Shown in pieces: positions 25,755 to 35,482 of a stretch of 64,000 nt of DNA; the first letter of the stretch is position 1, and each line of letters opens with the position of its first letter. Below the pieces are notes generated by a model. The model saw only the letters and a list, made by a program, of their open reading frames with translations, was not told where the DNA came from and did no database searches. The stretch is taken from NCBI RefSeq assembly GCF_902374955.1, contig NZ_CABKRX010000084.1:1-64000 (forward strand), read 5' to 3'. The position numbers and the translations under genes were made by a program. This DNA comes from Bacillus massilioanorexius. Its GTDB lineage: Bacteria > Bacillota > Bacilli > Bacillales > DSM-1321.

Positions 25755-26186
25755 TTATGAGCAACTATTTTTAGAGCTATTTTTTATTTGTGCACCTGTT
25801 TCCCCACGTAAGATATCTCCACCAGTTGATTCAACAATTAAATCCGTAACTTTATTAGATATAGCTGAGGATACTAATTGTAAAAGTTCATTCACATCAA
25901 CCTGAGATTGTTTAAACTCTTGCACTACTGGTATTTCACTTATTTGCTCTTCAATTGCTGTTATTTTATCTTGTACTTGCTTATACGCTTTTTCTTTTCC
26001 GTAATGTTCAAAGTTGATAGATTGTTTTTGCAAACTTTTAAGACTTGCTATTAATTCACGTACTTTTTGATTTTCATGAATTTGTGCTTCAGCTTTCTTG
26101 AAGAAATTTACCTCTTCAGTTTCAGCCATCATTGCTGCAAGTTCTTCCGCCTTTTGAATAAGATCGTCTTTTGTATAATTTGCCAC
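25755..26186 (-). CDS. ymcA: RicA/YmcA, regulator of RNase Y and sporulation/biofilm
   Basis: A 143-residue helical protein of the YlbF/YmcA family, one of three partners (with YlbF and YaaT) that form an Fe-S-bearing complex. The complex steers RNase Y cleavage and affects competence, biofilm and Spo0A activation in B. subtilis. The start is GTG 26186 behind GAGGTGAAATA, three bases after the miaB stop; an upstream in-frame ATG lies inside miaB. A lone Cys sits at the extreme C-terminus (KNSCS) and might be a cluster ligand. RNase Y itself is encoded at 36518-38080. Confidence 0.9.
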   Translation of the reverse strand: MANYTKDDLIQKAEELAAMMAETEEVNFFKKAEAQIHENQKVRELIASLKSLQKQSINFEHYGKEKAYKQVQDKITAIEEQISEIPVVQEFKQSQVDVNELLQLVSSAISNKVTDLIVESTGGDILRGETGAQIKNSSKNSCS

Positions 26187-26188
26187 TC

Positions 26189-27727
26189 TTATTTCACCTC
26201 TATCGTTTGATCCACCATTTCTCCGTTTAATGACCAAGTTTTTGCATCTGTAATTTTGACCTTAACAATTGTTCCAATCGCAGATTTTGGCCCTTTGAAG
26301 TTTACCAGCTTGCTTTTCTTTGTATATCCCGCTAAAACATCTGGATTCTTCTTACTTTCCCCTTCAACTAACACTTCAACAGTTTTTCCTAGATATGATT
26401 TCATTTTTTCAGCACTGATTTCATTAACTACTGCATTTAAACGTTGTAAGCGTTGTTTCTTGACCTCCATAGGTACGTTATCTTTCATCTTAGCAGCAGG
26501 TGTTCCTTCTCGAGGTGAATAAATATACGTATAAGCCGTGTCAAACCCTACTTGTTTATATAATGAAAGTGTTTCTTCGAATTGTTCTTCTGTCTCGTTT
26601 GGATATCCAACAATAATATCAGTCGTTAACGACAGATTTGGAATCGCCGCTTTAATTTTATCTACTAGTTCTAAATATTGTTCACGATTATATTTACGAG
26701 CCATAATTTTTAATACTTCAGAGCTTCCTGATTGTACTGGAAGATGAATGTGATCAACCAAATTGCCACCTTTTGCTAATACCTCAATAAGATGATCATC
26801 AAAATCACGAGGATGACTCGTTGTAAAGCGTATACGAGGAATATCAATTTTTCTGATTTCGTCCATTAGGTCTCCTAATCGATACTCAATGTCGGTAAAA
26901 TCTTTACCATAAGCATTCACATTTTGACCTAATAATGTGATTTCTTGATATCCTTGTGCTGCTAAATGGCGTACTTCTTGAATAATTTCTTCTGGACGTC
27001 GACTTCTTTCTTTACCACGTGTATAAGGAACGATACAATACGTACAGAATTTATCGCAGCCGTACATGATGTTTACCCAAGCTTTAATGTTCCCTTTGCG
27101 TACCTTAGGAAGATTTTCAATAACATCTCCTTCTTTAGACCAAACTTCAATCACCATTTCTTTTGATAGATACGCTTCTTGTAAAATATTTGGCAAACGA
27201 TGAATATTATGTGTACCAAAAATCATATCTACGAAATGATGCTTCTGAAGAATTCGATTAACTACTGATTCCTCTTGAGACATACATCCACATACACCTA
27301 TTAATAGGTCCGGCTTTTCCATTTTTAATGGTTTTAAATGACCAAGCTCCCCAAATACTTTGTTTTCTGCATTTTCTCGAATCGCACAAGTATTTAACAA
27401 AATAACATTTGCTTCCTTAACATCTTCAGTCGGCTCATATCCTAATGCCATAAAAATTCCCGCCATCACTTCTGTATCATGCTCATTCATTTGACAGCCA
27501 TATGTGCGGATTAAGAATTTACGTCCTTGACCCATTCCTCTAAATTGTTCAGAAATAGTAAAGTCACTATGATATTGTACGGCTTCTTTCCCACGTTTTT
27601 TTGCATCTTTTAGAGATGGTGCTACATAGGTTTTCTCAAAATATTTGCTATAATCCTTTTCGGATTTTTTGTCCGCTGGATTTTGAGTGGTTACTTGTTG
27701 AGATTGTTCACGTTGTTTTTCATTCAT
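26189..27727 (-). CDS. miaB: tRNA-2-methylthio-N6-dimethylallyladenosine synthase
   Basis: A radical-SAM methylthiotransferase that adds the ms2 group to i6A37, after MiaA (13459-14424). The 512 residues show an N-terminal domain with the second cluster's cysteines (TYGCQMNEHD, LNTCAIREN, VCGCMSQ), the radical-SAM CxxxCxxC in CDKFCTYC (about 222-230), and a C-terminal TRAM domain. A charged extension of about 60 residues precedes the first domain, as in B. subtilis. It leads the miaB-ymcA operon. Confidence 0.97.
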   Translation of the reverse strand: MNEKQREQSQQVTTQNPADKKSEKDYSKYFEKTYVAPSLKDAKKRGKEAVQYHSDFTISEQFRGMGQGRKFLIRTYGCQMNEHDTEVMAGIFMALGYEPTEDVKEANVILLNTCAIRENAENKVFGELGHLKPLKMEKPDLLIGVCGCMSQEESVVNRILQKHHFVDMIFGTHNIHRLPNILQEAYLSKEMVIEVWSKEGDVIENLPKVRKGNIKAWVNIMYGCDKFCTYCIVPYTRGKERSRRPEEIIQEVRHLAAQGYQEITLLGQNVNAYGKDFTDIEYRLGDLMDEIRKIDIPRIRFTTSHPRDFDDHLIEVLAKGGNLVDHIHLPVQSGSSEVLKIMARKYNREQYLELVDKIKAAIPNLSLTTDIIVGYPNETEEQFEETLSLYKQVGFDTAYTYIYSPREGTPAAKMKDNVPMEVKKQRLQRLNAVVNEISAEKMKSYLGKTVEVLVEGESKKNPDVLAGYTKKSKLVNFKGPKSAIGTIVKVKITDAKTWSLNGEMVDQTIEVK

Positions 27728-28304
27728 ACGCTAATCTCCTTTCTTTCATATTTATACTCTTTTTATTGAATTGTTTTATATACCACATAAACCAAATAAT
27801 GTATATAAAAGCTTTATACACATTACAATAGTATAAAGCTTTTAAGGGCATTAAACAATAGTCGCTCCTTTGTCCTATATAAGATTCATAGAAAAAATAA
27901 AAGACAGTCACACTTTTGCCTTTTATTTCCTATTCATATAAGAATGTATATTTTAGCAAATCAACTTATTTCATTTAGGCTGTTTTTTACATACTTTGTT
28001 GCCTCAGGATGCCCGCTTTCCTCGGAGTTGGTGGTGAGCATTTTCAGCACATAGCCCCTGGAGCCAACTCCCCTGTTGGAGTCTCAATCTTACTCTCCCA
28101 TTATAAAATCTTTTAGAAAGAGTCTTCTTATAAAATGATAGCCCATTCAATCAAGTATTCGGATTATTAATTTTTGGTATGAGATTTCTCCTATTAAGTT
28201 ACAACTAAAAATGATATTATTCTTTCATACTTTTCAATCTATTAAAAAACATATCAGATTATGTCATACCGTAAAATAGATTGTAAGAAAGCGGGTGTAG
28301 AGTT
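27728..28304. other. long intergenic region with a degenerate dispersed repeat
   Basis: No credible gene in 577 bp; the frames over 27720-27911 overlap the miaB leader and lack support. The stretch 28005-28090 begins AGGATGCCCGCTTTCC and contains CAGCACATA and an 8-bp stem GGAGTTGG/CCAACTCC (28024-28031, 28064-28071). It matches the start of similar stretches near 43856 and 59908. Confidence 0.6.
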
Positions 28305-28994
28305 ATGAATACATATGAGACTTTATTATTTGATGTCGATGATACATTACTAGACTTTGGTGCAGCAGAAAAAAATGCGTTACGTTTGCTGTTTCAAGAA
28401 CAACAAATTCCATTAACTATAGAAATCGAACAGCGTTATAGAACACTAAATCAAGAACTTTGGGCTCGTTTTGAACAAGGCAAAATACAACGTGATGAAG
28501 TAGTTAACACACGTTTTTCAACACTGTTTAAAGAATACGACAAGCATGTAGACGGATATTTCTTCGAGCAAAAATATCGTTATTACTTAAATGAAGGAAA
28601 TCAGTTAATAAATGGAGCATTCGAACTAATAAAAAACTTACACTGTTCATATGATTTATATATTGTCACGAACGGAGTTTCAACAACTCAGTATAAACGA
28701 CTTAAAGATTCAGGATTATTCCCGATGTTCAAAGATATTTTTGTGTCAGAAGATATTGGCTATCAAAAGCCTATGAAAGAATATTTCGATTATGTAATAG
28801 AGCATATACCCAATTTTACAATTGAAAAAGCATTAATTATTGGTGACTCGCTAACATCTGATATAAAAGGTGGCCATTTAGCAGGTATAGATACTTGCTG
28901 GTACAATCCAAAAAGAGGTGCTAGTCATAGTAACATACAGCCGAACTATCAAATACATCAACTAGATGATCTTTATACCATTTTAGGTCAATGA
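28305..28994 (+). CDS. HAD-family phosphatase, YjjG/YfnB type
   Basis: A 229-residue HAD hydrolase. Motif I is FDVDDTLLDFG (9-19) with the nucleophile Asp, motif II the Thr of YIVTNGVS, motif III a Lys near GYQKPMKEYF, and motif IV IIGDSLTSDIKGG. The helical cap sits between motifs I and II. The closest named group is the YjjG-type nucleotidases acting on pyrimidine monophosphates, a house-cleaning role; the substrate here is inferred. It is a single plus-strand gene among minus-strand neighbours, with its own terminator. Confidence 0.85.
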   Translation: MNTYETLLFDVDDTLLDFGAAEKNALRLLFQEQQIPLTIEIEQRYRTLNQELWARFEQGKIQRDEVVNTRFSTLFKEYDKHVDGYFFEQKYRYYLNEGNQLINGAFELIKNLHCSYDLYIVTNGVSTTQYKRLKDSGLFPMFKDIFVSEDIGYQKPMKEYFDYVIEHIPNFTIEKALIIGDSLTSDIKGGHLAGIDTCWYNPKRGASHSNIQPNYQIHQLDDLYTILGQ

Positions 28995-29026
28995 AATAGT
29001 ATTTTTCATGTAAAAAATACTATTTT
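28994..29026 (+). terminator. terminator after the HAD phosphatase gene
   Basis: Stem AAATAGTATTTTT/AAAAAATACTATTTT overlapping the stop codon. Confidence 0.8.
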
Positions 29027-29075
29027 ACAAAAAAGTAGTTAAAAATTCATTCATCAAAGAATTAATACGTTTAGT

Positions 29076-29116
29076 AGGCTACCTCAAATGATATTTAATC
29101 ACATATGAGATAGCCT
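29076..29116 (-). terminator. kbl terminator
   Basis: Stem AGGCTA(C)CTCA with TGAG(A)TAGCCT and inner pairing; lies just downstream of kbl on the minus strand. Confidence 0.65.
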
Positions 29117-29125
29117 CTCTTCAAA

Positions 29126-30301
29126 TTAAATCAGTTTTAATTCTTTACCTACTTTTTCAAAAGCGTCTAACGCAAGTTGAAGTTGTTGTTTTGTATGCTG
29201 AACTGTTACAATTGTCCGAATACGAGCCTTACCCTTAGCAACAGTTGGAAATACAATTCCTTGAGCAAACACACCATACTGTTTTAATCGGTTGGAAAAC
29301 TGTAAAGCTAGCGCTTCATCCCCTAAGATAATCGGTATAATAGGTGTTTGACTAGCCCCAGTATTAAAGCCAAGCTGATGTAGTCCTTTTTTAAAGAAAG
29401 TAGTTTTTTCCCATAGCTGATCTATAAGATATGGTTCATCCAACAAAACATTAATCGCTTCCATACACGCCATTGTAACGGCAGGTGGATGCGATGTACT
29501 AAATAGAAATGGTCTTCCTCTCTGTATCAAATAATCAATCAAAGAGTGACTGCTTGCTACATACCCTCCTAACACCCCGATTGCTTTACTTAAAGTCCCA
29601 ACTTGAATATGAACTTTCCCATCTAGACCAAAATGATTAACTGTACCACGCCCATTATTCCCCAACAGACCCGATGCATGAGCATCATCTACCATTACCA
29701 TAGCATCATATTTTTCCGCCAATAAAACAATCTGAGGCAATGGTGTAATATTTCCATCCATTGAAAAGACACCATCTGTAACAATTAACCTCTTACGATA
29801 TTGAGTGGATTGCTGTAAGATTCTTTCCAAGTTCTGCATATCGACATGTTTATATACTTTTCTTGCAGCTTTTGATAAACGAATTCCATCAATAATCGAG
29901 GCGTGATTTAGTTCATCAGAGATAATCACATCTTCTGAAGTGAGTATAGTTGATAATATAGCTTGATTCGTTGAAAAACCTGATTGAAAAACTAGGGCAG
30001 CCTCTGTATGCTTAAAATGAGCTAATTTTCGTTCTAAATCTTCATGTATCGATAAGGTACCCGCAATCGTTCTAACAGAGCCCGTTCCCACCCCATACTT
30101 TTCTATAGCTAGAATAGCTGCTTTCTTTAACCGAGGATGCGATGTTAATCCTAAATAATTATTTGAAGATAGTTGAATGAATTCTCGTTGATTAATCTTA
30201 ACGATAGAATCCTGTTGAGATTGGAGAGGCTCAATTTCTCGAAAAACTCCCTTCCCCTTCATCTCATCTATTTCAGTTTGTAAATAATCGAACTCGATCA
30301 T
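29126..30301 (-). CDS. kbl: glycine C-acetyltransferase (2-amino-3-ketobutyrate CoA ligase)
   Basis: Cleaves 2-amino-3-oxobutyrate with CoA to glycine and acetyl-CoA, the second step of threonine breakdown. The 391-residue alpha-oxoamine synthase has the PLP signature VDDAHASG, the Schiff-base Lys in VGTLSKAIGVLGG (about 240) and SNNYLGLTSHP near the N-terminus. It lies 26 bp after tdh, so the product of Tdh can be passed on. Start ATG behind GGAGATAAG. Confidence 0.95.
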   Translation of the reverse strand: MIEFDYLQTEIDEMKGKGVFREIEPLQSQQDSIVKINQREFIQLSSNNYLGLTSHPRLKKAAILAIEKYGVGTGSVRTIAGTLSIHEDLERKLAHFKHTEAALVFQSGFSTNQAILSTILTSEDVIISDELNHASIIDGIRLSKAARKVYKHVDMQNLERILQQSTQYRKRLIVTDGVFSMDGNITPLPQIVLLAEKYDAMVMVDDAHASGLLGNNGRGTVNHFGLDGKVHIQVGTLSKAIGVLGGYVASSHSLIDYLIQRGRPFLFSTSHPPAVTMACMEAINVLLDEPYLIDQLWEKTTFFKKGLHQLGFNTGASQTPIIPIILGDEALALQFSNRLKQYGVFAQGIVFPTVAKGKARIRTIVTVQHTKQQLQLALDAFEKVGKELKLI

Positions 30302-30327
30302 TGCTTATCTCCTCCTTATTTCCCTAT

Positions 30328-31356
30328 CTAAGGATATAAAATAACCTTCCCACAATTACCTGATAGCATTAAATCAAATCCCTTTTTAAATTCTTCCAAA
30401 GGATACGAATGAGTTAGCAATGGGAGAACATCCACTTGTTTTGATCTTATTAAACGTGAAACTTGATTCCATGTTTTAAATAATAATCGGCCTGTAATAC
30501 CTTGTACGTTCAGTCCTTTAAATACAATTTGATTTGTAATATCTAATGCTACTGGCTCTTCAGGCAAGCTCAAAATCGAAACTCTTCCACCATTCGCCAC
30601 CATCTCAAACCCTTGTTTGATAGCTTGTGGATGACCACTCATTTCACAAATAACATCTACTCCTTGATTATGCGTGATTTGTTCGGCCTTTTGTACGGCA
30701 TCCACAGTTAAACTATTAATTAAACTTGTAGCGCCCATCTGTTTTGCTAATTGCAGTCTATATTCATTCACATCAATAGCCAATATTTGAGATGCACCTG
30801 CTGCCTTACTTATAGCTATTGCCATTAAACCAATTGGACCACACCCAATGATAGCAACTGATTTTCCGACAATTTCACCAGTAAGTACCGTATGTGCAGC
30901 ATTTCCCATCGGCTCTTGAATGGATGCCACTTCAAACGTTAAATCTTTCGGGTTTTTCCAAACATTCTGTTCAGGAACTGCAATATATTCTGCAAAACAT
31001 CCTGGTTGATCGACTCCAATGATTTTAGTATTACGGCATATATGTCCTAGACCTTCGAGACATTGAAGACAGTTATGACAAATGATATGGGTTTCTGCCG
31101 ATACATGATCACCGACCGACACTGATGACACACTACTTCCTATCTCAATTACTACACCAGAAAATTCATGCCCAAATATATATGGCGGTTTAACACGCTT
31201 GTTTGCCCATTGATCCCATTTGTAAATATGAACATCTGTCCCGCAAATCGAAGTAGCTTTAACTCTAATAAGAACCTCATTTTTTTTTATGATTGGTATG
31301 TTTACATACTCTAGACTAGCCCCAAAACCTCTATGATGCTTCACAAGCGCCTTCAT
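30328..31356 (-). CDS. tdh: L-threonine 3-dehydrogenase, zinc type
   Basis: Oxidises threonine to 2-amino-3-oxobutyrate with NAD. A medium-chain dehydrogenase of about 342 residues: catalytic zinc ligands in CGTDVHIYKWD and GHEFSG, structural zinc cysteines in CHNCLQCLEGLGHIC, and the Rossmann motif GCGPIGLMAI. Start is the ATG at 31356 behind TTGGAGGGAAAA; the longer frame to 31377 includes that site. Forms an operon with kbl. Confidence 0.94.
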   Translation of the reverse strand: MKALVKHHRGFGASLEYVNIPIIKKNEVLIRVKATSICGTDVHIYKWDQWANKRVKPPYIFGHEFSGVVIEIGSSVSSVSVGDHVSAETHIICHNCLQCLEGLGHICRNTKIIGVDQPGCFAEYIAVPEQNVWKNPKDLTFEVASIQEPMGNAAHTVLTGEIVGKSVAIIGCGPIGLMAIAISKAAGASQILAIDVNEYRLQLAKQMGATSLINSLTVDAVQKAEQITHNQGVDVICEMSGHPQAIKQGFEMVANGGRVSILSLPEEPVALDITNQIVFKGLNVQGITGRLLFKTWNQVSRLIRSKQVDVLPLLTHSYPLEEFKKGFDLMLSGNCGKVILYP

Positions 31357-31594
31357 TTTTCCCTCCAAGGTGAACACACCTCTCTTTCCATAAATATATC
31401 TATATAAATAGTTTATTTTTTATAACAGATATATTTACTTAGCTGTACGTTTATCGTGTACAAATGATAACGAGAAAAAAATTTATTTTTTTCTTCATTA
31501 GTCTTAACCAATCTCAATAGAGATTTGTCGAACCATTATATATACACATTTTTTGATTTCTAGGTACTAGCCTTTTCATCTTGTCCGCGGATTA

Positions 31595-31603
31595 CATACA
31601 TTA
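31595..31603 (+). promoter_or_regulatory. possible sigma-K -10 element
   Basis: CATACATTA fits CATAnnnTA and stands 33 bp upstream of the coat-like gene. A matching AC at the -35 position is not clear, so this is tentative. Confidence 0.3.
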
Positions 31604-31636
31604 CATTGAACTTACTTTTAAGGAGAGTGTTTATAA

Positions 31637-31882
31637 ATGGGAAAAGGTGAAAGCAGTTCAAGACGTAGAGAAAGTAGCTCAAGACGTAGAAACAGACGTT
31701 CAGAAAGCAGTGATTGCTTCAGACGTGAACGTAGATTCTGTAGACGTGTAAGAAATTGCCGTTGCTTCGAATCTAGCTCATTCCGTAGACATCGTCGTCG
31801 TAATGAGAGTAACAATTTTAATCGCGGTTGCGGTTGTAGAAGAAGATGCTGCGGTGGATTTGGCGGAGGATTCTTCTTTTAA
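31637..31882 (+). CDS. Arg/Ser/Cys-rich small protein, spore-coat-like
   Basis: An 81-residue low-complexity protein containing 25 Arg and 8 Cys. It opens with SSSRRR repeats, has a central Arg/Cys section (CRRVRNCRC, then SSSFRRHRRR) and ends in a Cys pair and GGFGGGFFF. It has no known enzyme domain. Such Ser/Arg-repeat proteins resemble CotG-like coat proteins, whose Ser residues are phosphorylated and which are cross-linked. The ATG has AAGGAGAG upstream, and a strong terminator follows, so it is a real single-gene unit. Role inferred from composition and the late-sporulation-like -10. Confidence 0.65.
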   Translation: MGKGESSSRRRESSSRRRNRRSESSDCFRRERRFCRRVRNCRCFESSSFRRHRRRNESNNFNRGCGCRRRCCGGFGGGFFF

Positions 31883-31925
31883 GATCCATTCATAAATAGA
31901 TCCTTCTATTTTTTGTGATCGACTT

Positions 31926-31960
31926 AAAAAGCCTCATGGACTATTTCCATGAGGCTTTTT
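31926..31960. terminator. bidirectional terminator between the coat-like gene and korB
   Basis: Perfect 15-bp stem AAAAAGCCTCATGGA/TCCATGAGGCTTTTT with a 5-nt loop serves both converging genes. Confidence 0.9.
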
Positions 31961-31981
31961 ATTATCTGTTATTTATATAGA

Positions 31982-32848
31982 TTACATAAACTCCGCTACT
32001 AGCTTATCAAAGCTTTCTTGACTTAACTCGAGGCTTGATTTTGCTAATGCCTCTTCTCCATAACCAGGTACTAATTCTTGATACGATTTACGCTCATTAT
32101 TTTGATAAATAATACCTGTAACTAGACCATCATGCTCCATTAATGTTTGCATGGCTTGCTCACGATTAGTAGGATCATAGTCTTCTATAGTAGCTAATTT
32201 TGTTAAATTTTCTTTGAACCAATCATACGTGTTAATTTTATTATAGGTCACACAAGGACTAAATACGTTAATTAATGAAAATCCTTTATGATTGATTCCA
32301 GCTTCTATTATACTAGTTAAATCTTTTAAATCTGTTGAGAAGCTTTGAGCAACAAATGTTGCACCCGCAGAAATCGCTAGTTCCATTGGTGAAATCGCTT
32401 GTTCAATTGAACCTTGTGGTGTTGATTTCGTTTTAAAACCAGCAGCTGAACGAGGTGATGTTTGCCCTTTTGTTAATCCATAAATTTGATTATCCATAAC
32501 AATATACGTAATATCAATATTTCTACGGATGGCATGAACGGTATGTCCCATACCAATAGCAAAACCATCGCCGTCTCCGCCTGATGCAATGACTGTTAAT
32601 TCACGGTTTGCCATTTTCACACCTTGAGCAATTGGTAGTGAACGGCCATGAATACTATGAAATCCATAAGATTTGATATATCCAGAAATACGTCCAGAAC
32701 AGCCAATACCCGAAATAACGGCTAATTGTTCAGGCTCTAATCCGACATTAGCTGCCGCACGTTGAATAGCTGCTTGAACAGAAAAGTCTCCACAACCAGG
32801 ACACCAGTTTGGTTTTACATTATTACGAAAATCTTTAAATGTAGCCAT
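31982..32848 (-). CDS. korB: 2-oxoacid:ferredoxin oxidoreductase, beta subunit
   Basis: The thiamine-diphosphate subunit that, with KorA, oxidatively decarboxylates a 2-oxoacid (probably 2-oxoglutarate) to the acyl-CoA with ferredoxin as acceptor. The 288 residues show WCPGCGDFSVQ, GIGCSGRIS and the ThDP motif GDGDGFAIGMGH. Cysteines for one Fe-S cluster are present (CPGC, GCSG, a later Cys). Start is ATG 32848, one base after the korA stop (TGAnATG), rather than the ATG at 32908 inside korA. Confidence 0.93.
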   Translation of the reverse strand: MATFKDFRNNVKPNWCPGCGDFSVQAAIQRAAANVGLEPEQLAVISGIGCSGRISGYIKSYGFHSIHGRSLPIAQGVKMANRELTVIASGGDGDGFAIGMGHTVHAIRRNIDITYIVMDNQIYGLTKGQTSPRSAAGFKTKSTPQGSIEQAISPMELAISAGATFVAQSFSTDLKDLTSIIEAGINHKGFSLINVFSPCVTYNKINTYDWFKENLTKLATIEDYDPTNREQAMQTLMEHDGLVTGIIYQNNERKSYQELVPGYGEEALAKSSLELSQESFDKLVAEFM

Positions 32849-32849
32849 A

Positions 32850-34580
32850 TCAGAACAACTCCTTGCATTTTGAATGAATTTCATGTGGTAAAAACGGGTT
32901 ACCATCATACTTTAGAATGCTCTTAATTTTATCGACATGGCCTAAATTCATTTTTATAATATTTGCTAATTGTCCAGTAGCATTATTCTCAACGACTACA
33001 ACTTTCTTAGCCGAAGTTACAAGTGGTAGCATTTCCTCAATAGGGAATGGATGAATTAAACGCATATGCGCATGGTTCACCTTCAAGCCATCCTCTTCTA
33101 AACGGGTAATACCCTCCTCGATTACTCCACGAGTAGAGTTAAAACCAACAATTAACAAGTCTGCTTCTTCATGTTTTGCATATTTATGAACCGGATTAGG
33201 AAATGAAATGTTTTTAATCTTTCTCATTCTCTTATCCATTTGAGCAACACGATTTGTTGCTGCTTCAGAAGGTTTACCAGTTTCATCATGCTCTACACCT
33301 GTAACATGATGGATTCCATTTAACATACCAGGAATGACCCTAGGTGAAACTCCATCTTCTGTTACTTCATAGCGTTTAAAATATCCGTCCACTTCTGGTA
33401 ATTCACCTTGTACAAGTTTACCACGACGAATCTCTACTTTATTTATATCTAAAGGCTGTACAGTTTGTTTCCCTAACGATAACTGTAAATCAGACAAAAC
33501 AATAACAGGTACTTGATATTCCTCAGCTAAATTAAATGCTTCAGCCGTATCATAAAAAGCTTCCTCTACTGTACTTGGAGCCATAACAATCTTAGGAATT
33601 TCACCATGTGTTCCATATATCATTGCCATTAAATCCGATTGCTCTTGCTTTGTAGGAAGACCAGTAGAAGGGCCTCCACGTTGTGTATCAACGATAACAA
33701 GTGGTGTTTCTGTTATTCCAGACAATCCGATTGCTTCCATCTTTAAGGATAATCCTGGGCCTGCAGACGCTGTAATTGTTCTCACACCTGCATAGTTAGC
33801 TCCTATTGCCATAGTTACGGCTGCAATTTCATCTTCTGTTTGAATAACAGTACCACCAACTGCCGGTAGTTTTTTGATTAAATACTCCATAATTTCTGAA
33901 GCTGGAGTAATCGGGTAAGCTGCCATAAAACGGCAACCACCAGCTAGAGCTCCTAGAGCAATAGCATCATTACCAATCATAAATAGGCGTTGTTTTCCAT
34001 CGCCTTTTTCCAATTGTAATGAACCTACATTTTGACCTAGCTCATTTACCATATATTCATAGCCTGCTTGAATAGCATCTAAGTTCTTTTTAACTACTTG
34101 TTCTCCCTTACGACCAAAGATTTCTTCTACAACTTCTTCAAAAATAGAAATATCTAAACCTAATATTGCGGAAGAAGCACCGATCGCTACCATATTCTTC
34201 ATTAATGATGTACCTAATTCAGTAGCTATTTCAGAAAACGGAACACTATACATCACAGCCTTAGAATCTTCAGGGCACTGTGGCTTTATTTTAGAATCTG
34301 CAATAATGATCCCTTTTTCATGCAGTTCTTTGTAATTCAATTCAATTGTTTCTTGGTCAAAGGCGACAAGAATATCTAAGTCATCTGATACAGAACGAGT
34401 TTGTACAGTGCTTACACGGATTTTGTTATTTGTGTGTCCACCCTTTATTCGTGAAGAAAAATGGCGATATCCATATAAATAATATCCTAAACGATTTAAA
34501 GCTATACAAAAAATTTCTCCTGTACTTTCAATACCTTCACCTTGCTGCCCTCCAACTTTCCACGAAAGTTGATTGATCAT
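32850..34580 (-). CDS. korA: 2-oxoacid:ferredoxin oxidoreductase, gamma-alpha fused subunit
   Basis: A 576-residue protein joining a gamma domain (residues 1-190, opening KVGGQQGEGIESTGEIF) to an alpha pyrimidine-binding domain (from about 200, with AAYPITPASEIMEYL and TASAGPGLSLK) and a C-terminal CoA-binding domain. This two-gene layout is usual for aerobic Bacilli that have a Kor complex besides 2-oxoglutarate dehydrogenase. It starts with a normal ATG and overlaps no other gene upstream. Confidence 0.93.
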   Translation of the reverse strand: MINQLSWKVGGQQGEGIESTGEIFCIALNRLGYYLYGYRHFSSRIKGGHTNNKIRVSTVQTRSVSDDLDILVAFDQETIELNYKELHEKGIIIADSKIKPQCPEDSKAVMYSVPFSEIATELGTSLMKNMVAIGASSAILGLDISIFEEVVEEIFGRKGEQVVKKNLDAIQAGYEYMVNELGQNVGSLQLEKGDGKQRLFMIGNDAIALGALAGGCRFMAAYPITPASEIMEYLIKKLPAVGGTVIQTEDEIAAVTMAIGANYAGVRTITASAGPGLSLKMEAIGLSGITETPLVIVDTQRGGPSTGLPTKQEQSDLMAMIYGTHGEIPKIVMAPSTVEEAFYDTAEAFNLAEEYQVPVIVLSDLQLSLGKQTVQPLDINKVEIRRGKLVQGELPEVDGYFKRYEVTEDGVSPRVIPGMLNGIHHVTGVEHDETGKPSEAATNRVAQMDKRMRKIKNISFPNPVHKYAKHEEADLLIVGFNSTRGVIEEGITRLEEDGLKVNHAHMRLIHPFPIEEMLPLVTSAKKVVVVENNATGQLANIIKMNLGHVDKIKSILKYDGNPFLPHEIHSKCKELF

Positions 34581-34980
34581 TACTTACACCCCTTTAGTCA
34601 CACTATAAATGGAAACTTATCTTGGATTATCTAGTACTCTCTCAATAAACTAGAATACAATTTTTTTATAATATTAAGACATTTCGAAGCGATCCTACAG
34701 CGAGATGTACTAAACGACTTTAATTCTAGCCTTAACAATGAAAAAATGCAAGCCTCTCAACACATTAAATACAGAAAACAGAAAGAATTTTTCAATAATT
34801 CGTATGATTTGATTGATAAACCCATTATATCTTGAACAAAGGAGATTATACTTTGAGAAAGGTTGTCCCAAAAGCCTTCACTAACATCGGTTATCCTTTT
34901 TAAAACATGATTTTCTACAAAATAAAGAGGCTTACCAAAAGTTTTACTTTTAGATTGCCTCTTCTTTACATTCTCTCTGT
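34581..34980. other. intergenic region with the spoVS terminator
   Basis: About 400 bp without a gene. It contains the imperfect hairpin 34925-34963 (AAGAGGC/GCCTCTT with further inner pairing), likely the spoVS terminator. The segment near 34855-34875 reads AGGTTGTCCCAAAAG, similar in style to scattered repeats, but I cannot support more. The korA promoter must lie near 34600. Confidence 0.45.
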
Positions 34981-35241
34981 TTAACGTGGTTCCACTATAA
35001 GCTTTATAGCAGTTCTTTCTTCGCCATCAATCATTATGTCTGTAAAAGCAGGAATACATATCAAGTCCACTCCACTAGGTGCCACAAATCCTCTTGCAAT
35101 TGCTACTGCCTTAACGGCCTGATTTAACGCCCCTGCTCCGATTGCCTGAATCTCAGCGGCTCCTCTTTCACGTAGGACACCCGCAAGTGCGCCTGCTACA
35201 GAATTGGGATTAGATTTTGCTGAAACCTTTAATATTTCCAT
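34981..35241 (-). CDS. spoVS: stage V sporulation protein S
   Basis: An 86-residue Alba-like nucleic-acid-binding protein required around septation and coat assembly in sporulation. The sequence starts MEILKVSAKSNPNSVAGALA and is nearly invariant across Bacilli, with the RERGAAEIQAIGAGALNQAV core. Start is the ATG at 35241 behind AAGGAGGAGCTAGGA; the in-frame ATG at 35328 lies upstream of that site. Confidence 0.97.
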   Translation of the reverse strand: MEILKVSAKSNPNSVAGALAGVLRERGAAEIQAIGAGALNQAVKAVAIARGFVAPSGVDLICIPAFTDIMIDGEERTAIKLIVEPR

Positions 35242-35482
35242 TCCTAGCTCCTCCTTGTGTATTTCCTTCTCCATCGTCTTACGATGATGTGACAAATATA
35301 TTACTTCCATTGCTACTATATTCAACATTTGTCCTAGTTATTACAAATTTATATAAGAGGTTTTCTTTCCTTAGGACAGTTTTCAACTAATCGTAACACA
35401 GCTGTTTGTTTCTAGGAGAAGAAAATCCTAATCTCCTAAGTAATTAACCATAGATATATCAGGTTAGCCTATACCCAAAAAA

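Noticed and set aside
27720..27911. 63-codon minus-strand frame upstream of miaB
   Set aside because: No ribosome binding site or family signal, and it overlaps the miaB start; probably leader sequence.
31618..31815. Minus-strand frame opposite the Arg/Ser-rich gene
   Set aside because: It is a Leu/Arg-rich mirror of the repeat and has no ribosome binding site; the plus frame is supported by AAGGAGAG and a terminator.
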